6,603 nt of DNA from CAZGWJ01 sp964529445 (GTDB lineage: Bacteria; Oederibacteriota; Muellerivitia; Muellerivitales; Muellerivitaceae), in contig CAZGWJ010000122.1 of NCBI GenBank assembly GCA_964529445.1, forward strand, positions 1-6,603. The letters run 5' to 3'. Position numbers and translations under genes: made by a program. Numbering within the stretch: position 1 is the first letter of the stretch; each line of letters opens with the position of its first letter. The notes beneath the pieces are model-generated. The model was not told the origin of the DNA. It saw nothing but the letters and a program-made list of their open reading frames with translations, and did no database searches. Positions 6,092 to 6,603 of the stretch are shown in pieces.

Positions 6092-6603
6092 TCACTCCGC
6101 GTCGATATAGTAGTTCGGCGCTTCCTTCGTGATGATGACATCGTGGGGATGGCTTTCCTTGTGGCCCGCCAACGTGTTGCGGACCATCTTCGCCTGGGTC
6201 CGCATCCGGGCCAGGTCGGCGCATCCGCAATACCCCATGCTGGCCCGCAACCCGCCCACGAGCTGAAACACCAGCTCGGACAGCTGGCCCCGGTAGGGGA
6301 CGCGCGCCTCGATGCCCTCGGGGACCAGCTTCTTCGCGTCCGTATTATCCTGGAAATACCGGTCGGCCGATTTCTGCAGGGCCGCCATCGACCCCATGCC
6401 GTGGTACACCTTGAACATCCGGCCCTGGAGATTGATGACCTCTCCCGGGGATTCCTCGCACCCCGCGAAAAGATTGCCCAACATGACGGCCGTGGCTCCT
6501 GCCGCCAGCGCCTTGGCGATGTCCCCGGAATACTTGATCCCGCCGTCCGCGATGAGACCGACCTTCGCCGCATGGGCGGCCTTGGCGCAATCCGATAGGG
6601 CGG
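6092..6603 (-). CDS. guaB: IMP dehydrogenase, C-terminal 169 residues (5' end outside window)
   Basis: This enzyme oxidises IMP to XMP with NAD+, the step before GuaA. Only the last third of the gene is present; it enters at the right edge and stops with TGA at 6094-6092. Visible parts of the (beta/alpha)8 barrel include LIADGGIKYSGDIAKALAAGA, whose Asp-Gly-Gly binds the IMP phosphate and ribose; VMLGNLFAGCEESPGE; KVYHGMGSM with the IMP-contacting Tyr; and the flap PEGIEARVPYRG. The tail holds ASMGYCGCADLARMR and ends PNYYIDAE. The catalytic Cys loop and any CBS domains lie outside the window. Cys replaces the common Thr in two places (AGCEE, GYCGC), which is probably harmless variation. The gene appears intact as far as seen and should head or lie within the guaB-ABM-guaA transcription unit. 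Confidence 0.96.
   Translation of the reverse strand, partial: ALSDCAKAAHAAKVGLIADGGIKYSGDIAKALAAGATAVMLGNLFAGCEESPGEVINLQGRMFKVYHGMGSMAALQKSADRYFQDNTDAKKLVPEGIEARVPYRGQLSELVFQLVGGLRASMGYCGCADLARMRTQAKMVRNTLAGHKESHPHDVIITKEAPNYYIDAE

Noticed and set aside
5544..6230. A 228-codon minus-strand open frame spanning the ABM gene
   Set aside because: It overlaps the ABM gene and the ends of guaA and guaB in another frame, and its low-complexity translation includes the repeat element (LGVLVTWWW).

Overview
The window is about 6.6 kb of GC-rich bacterial DNA with a gene-dense, conventional layout. It holds five protein genes: three complete and two cut by the window edges. No RNA gene, transposase, CRISPR array or phage gene was seen. 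The organism is most likely an uncultured or poorly characterised environmental bacterium. The clues are high GC, a secreted protein ending in a Thr-Pro tract of the kind I associate with Chloroflexi and several candidate phyla, and a DUF2723-type membrane glycosyltransferase with TPRs. None of these fixes the phylum, so the assignment is weak.

Left half. Positions 1-1550 (minus strand, 3' end outside the window) encode an exported, cysteine-rich protein. It has a signal peptide, jelly-roll-like sequence, a DUF11-like beta domain and a long tract with Thr at almost every second residue. This gene has no entry among complete ORFs because it runs off the left edge; I read it directly from the reverse complement. 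A 266-bp AT-richer divergent control region (1551-1816) separates it from a plus-strand gene (1817-3880) for a polytopic membrane protein of the DUF2723/TMEM260-like GT-C family with C-terminal TPRs. A putative protein O-glycosyltransferase facing a Thr-saturated exported protein is the most interesting arrangement here. It suggests, but does not prove, an enzyme-substrate pair.

Right half. Three minus-strand genes read leftward: the C-terminal part of IMP dehydrogenase (guaB, 6092-6603), a 97-residue ABM-fold protein (5708-6001) and complete GMP synthase (guaA, 3997-5547). GuaB makes XMP from IMP and GuaA makes GMP from XMP, so this is a guaB-guaA guanine nucleotide operon with a small ABM gene between the two. 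The 160-bp guaA leader carries an inverted-repeat element built on CACCAAG/CTTGGTG, whose inner end reaches the guaA ribosome binding site. The glycosyltransferase gene and guaA converge on a 116-bp spacer with two hairpins and a palindrome, which probably serves as the end of both transcripts.
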